Below are positions 63,727-64,000 of a stretch of DNA of 64,000 bases, one piece after another. Below the pieces are notes generated by a model that ran no database searches, was not told the origin of the DNA, and saw only the letters and a list, made by a program, of their open reading frames with translations. Numbering within the stretch: position 1 is the stretch's first letter; each line of letters begins with the position of its first letter. This stretch comes from Comamonas phosphati. GTDB taxonomy: Bacteria; Pseudomonadota; Gammaproteobacteria; Burkholderiales; Burkholderiaceae_C. The stretch is from assembly GCF_014637085.1 (NCBI RefSeq), contig NZ_BMEU01000004.1, forward strand, positions 1-64,000, read 5' to 3'. Made by a program: the position numbers and the translations under genes.

Positions 63727-64000
63727 ATGAAACAAGTACAAGACGCCTACATCGTTGCCGCCACGCGCACGCCGATCGGCCGCTCGGGCCGCGGCTACTT
63801 CCGGAACACGCGTCCCGACGACCTGCTGGTGGCTGCCATTCGCGGCGCCATGGCCCAGGTGCCCACGCTGGACCCCAAGGCCATCGAGGACTCCATCATC
63901 GGCTGCTCCTTCCCCGAGGGCGAGCAAGGCATGAACATGGCGCGCATCGCCATGGGCCTGGCCTTCGACCATCCCGTGGGCGGCGTGACGGTGAACCGTT
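63727..64000 (+). CDS. Acetyl-CoA C-acyltransferase (thiolase), cut by the window end
   Basis: The first 91 codons are present. MKQVQDAYIVAATRTPIGRS, then RPDDLLVAAIRGAM and GCSFPEGEQGMNMARIA, typical of FadA-type thiolases. The active-site cysteine should lie close to the window end. It completes the operon with the dehydrogenase and fusion genes. Confidence 0.92.
   Translation, partial: MKQVQDAYIVAATRTPIGRSGRGYFRNTRPDDLLVAAIRGAMAQVPTLDPKAIEDSIIGCSFPEGEQGMNMARIAMGLAFDHPVGGVTVNR

Noticed and set aside
61261-63972. Minus-strand frame of 903 codons opposite the beta-oxidation fusion gene
   Set aside because: Same kind of antisense shadow, no family features.
1-64000. CRISPR arrays, rRNA genes, replication origin, prophage
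   Set aside because: No regular spaced repeats, rRNA sequence, DnaA-box cluster or phage genes were recognised. The tandem similar segments at 16675-16830 are two tRNA genes.

Overview
The window looks like a chromosomal segment of a GC-rich betaproteobacterium of the family Comamonadaceae (Comamonas/Delftia/Acidovorax type). This rests on gene content and order (folB-ttcA, lnt after corC, glyQ/glyS, argB near slmA), on protein character and on family-typical short repeats; no search was run. Almost all of it is ordinary housekeeping sequence. Three parts are accessory: a relic integron at the left end, an AT-rich O-antigen block at about 44.1-52.1 kb, and a set of dispersed small repeats.

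Left end (1-1.6 kb): the right end of an IS5-like element, then a broken integron. It has a frameshifted, truncated integron integrase start (1334-1497, +) with a consensus LexA box just upstream, an attI-like junction, and one or two minus-strand cassettes. The first cassette encodes a protein with a HEPN-type RX4H motif and is bounded by matching core sites.

1.6-22.2 kb: a PEBP/YbhB protein, a DSD1/threonine-aldolase-like PLP enzyme, a histidine phosphatase, two small envelope proteins (DUF2501, DUF4136), ttcA, folB, a FolM-like pteridine reductase, a MidA-like methyltransferase, DUF2905, trxC, cca, a glutathione S-transferase, queC, 5-formyl-THF cyclo-ligase, an Slt-type lytic transglycosylase, an MBL hydrolase, two tandem tRNA-Val(CAC), fadD, a lipase and a large MscS channel. 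A MITE-like element follows (22233-22505).

22.7-44 kb: the aromatic amino acid operon hppD-phhA with a divergent Lrp-family regulator and a strong palindrome between them; a GNAT protein, corC, lnt, fabA-fabB, gmhB, plsC, a DUF45 protease, a rhodanese, galE, a BON-LysM protein and coaX; then the tightly overlapping dTDP-L-rhamnose operon rfbBDAC; then glyQ and glyS.

44.1-53.3 kb: the AT-rich O-antigen locus. fdtA/qdtA, an acetyltransferase and an aminotransferase make a dTDP-3-acetamido-3,6-dideoxyhexose from the RfbA/RfbB product. Wzx flippase, a candidate Wzy polymerase, three glycosyltransferases and a WecA/WbpL-type initiating transferase follow. One glycosyltransferase carries an 11-G tract. 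53.4-64 kb: argB, a two-component system, slmA, then a TetR-controlled beta-oxidation operon (acyl-CoA dehydrogenase, DUF2147 protein, HCDH/ECH fusion, thiolase cut by the window end).

Across the window about eleven copies of a GC-rich repeat (about 60-130 bp, starting CCCCCTGAG) lie mostly directly behind genes. Copies have entered reading frames (folB, glyQ), supplied stop codons (trxC, fadD) and supplied a ribosome binding site (response regulator at 54411). A second, hairpin-forming AT-richer repeat family is present in decayed copies.
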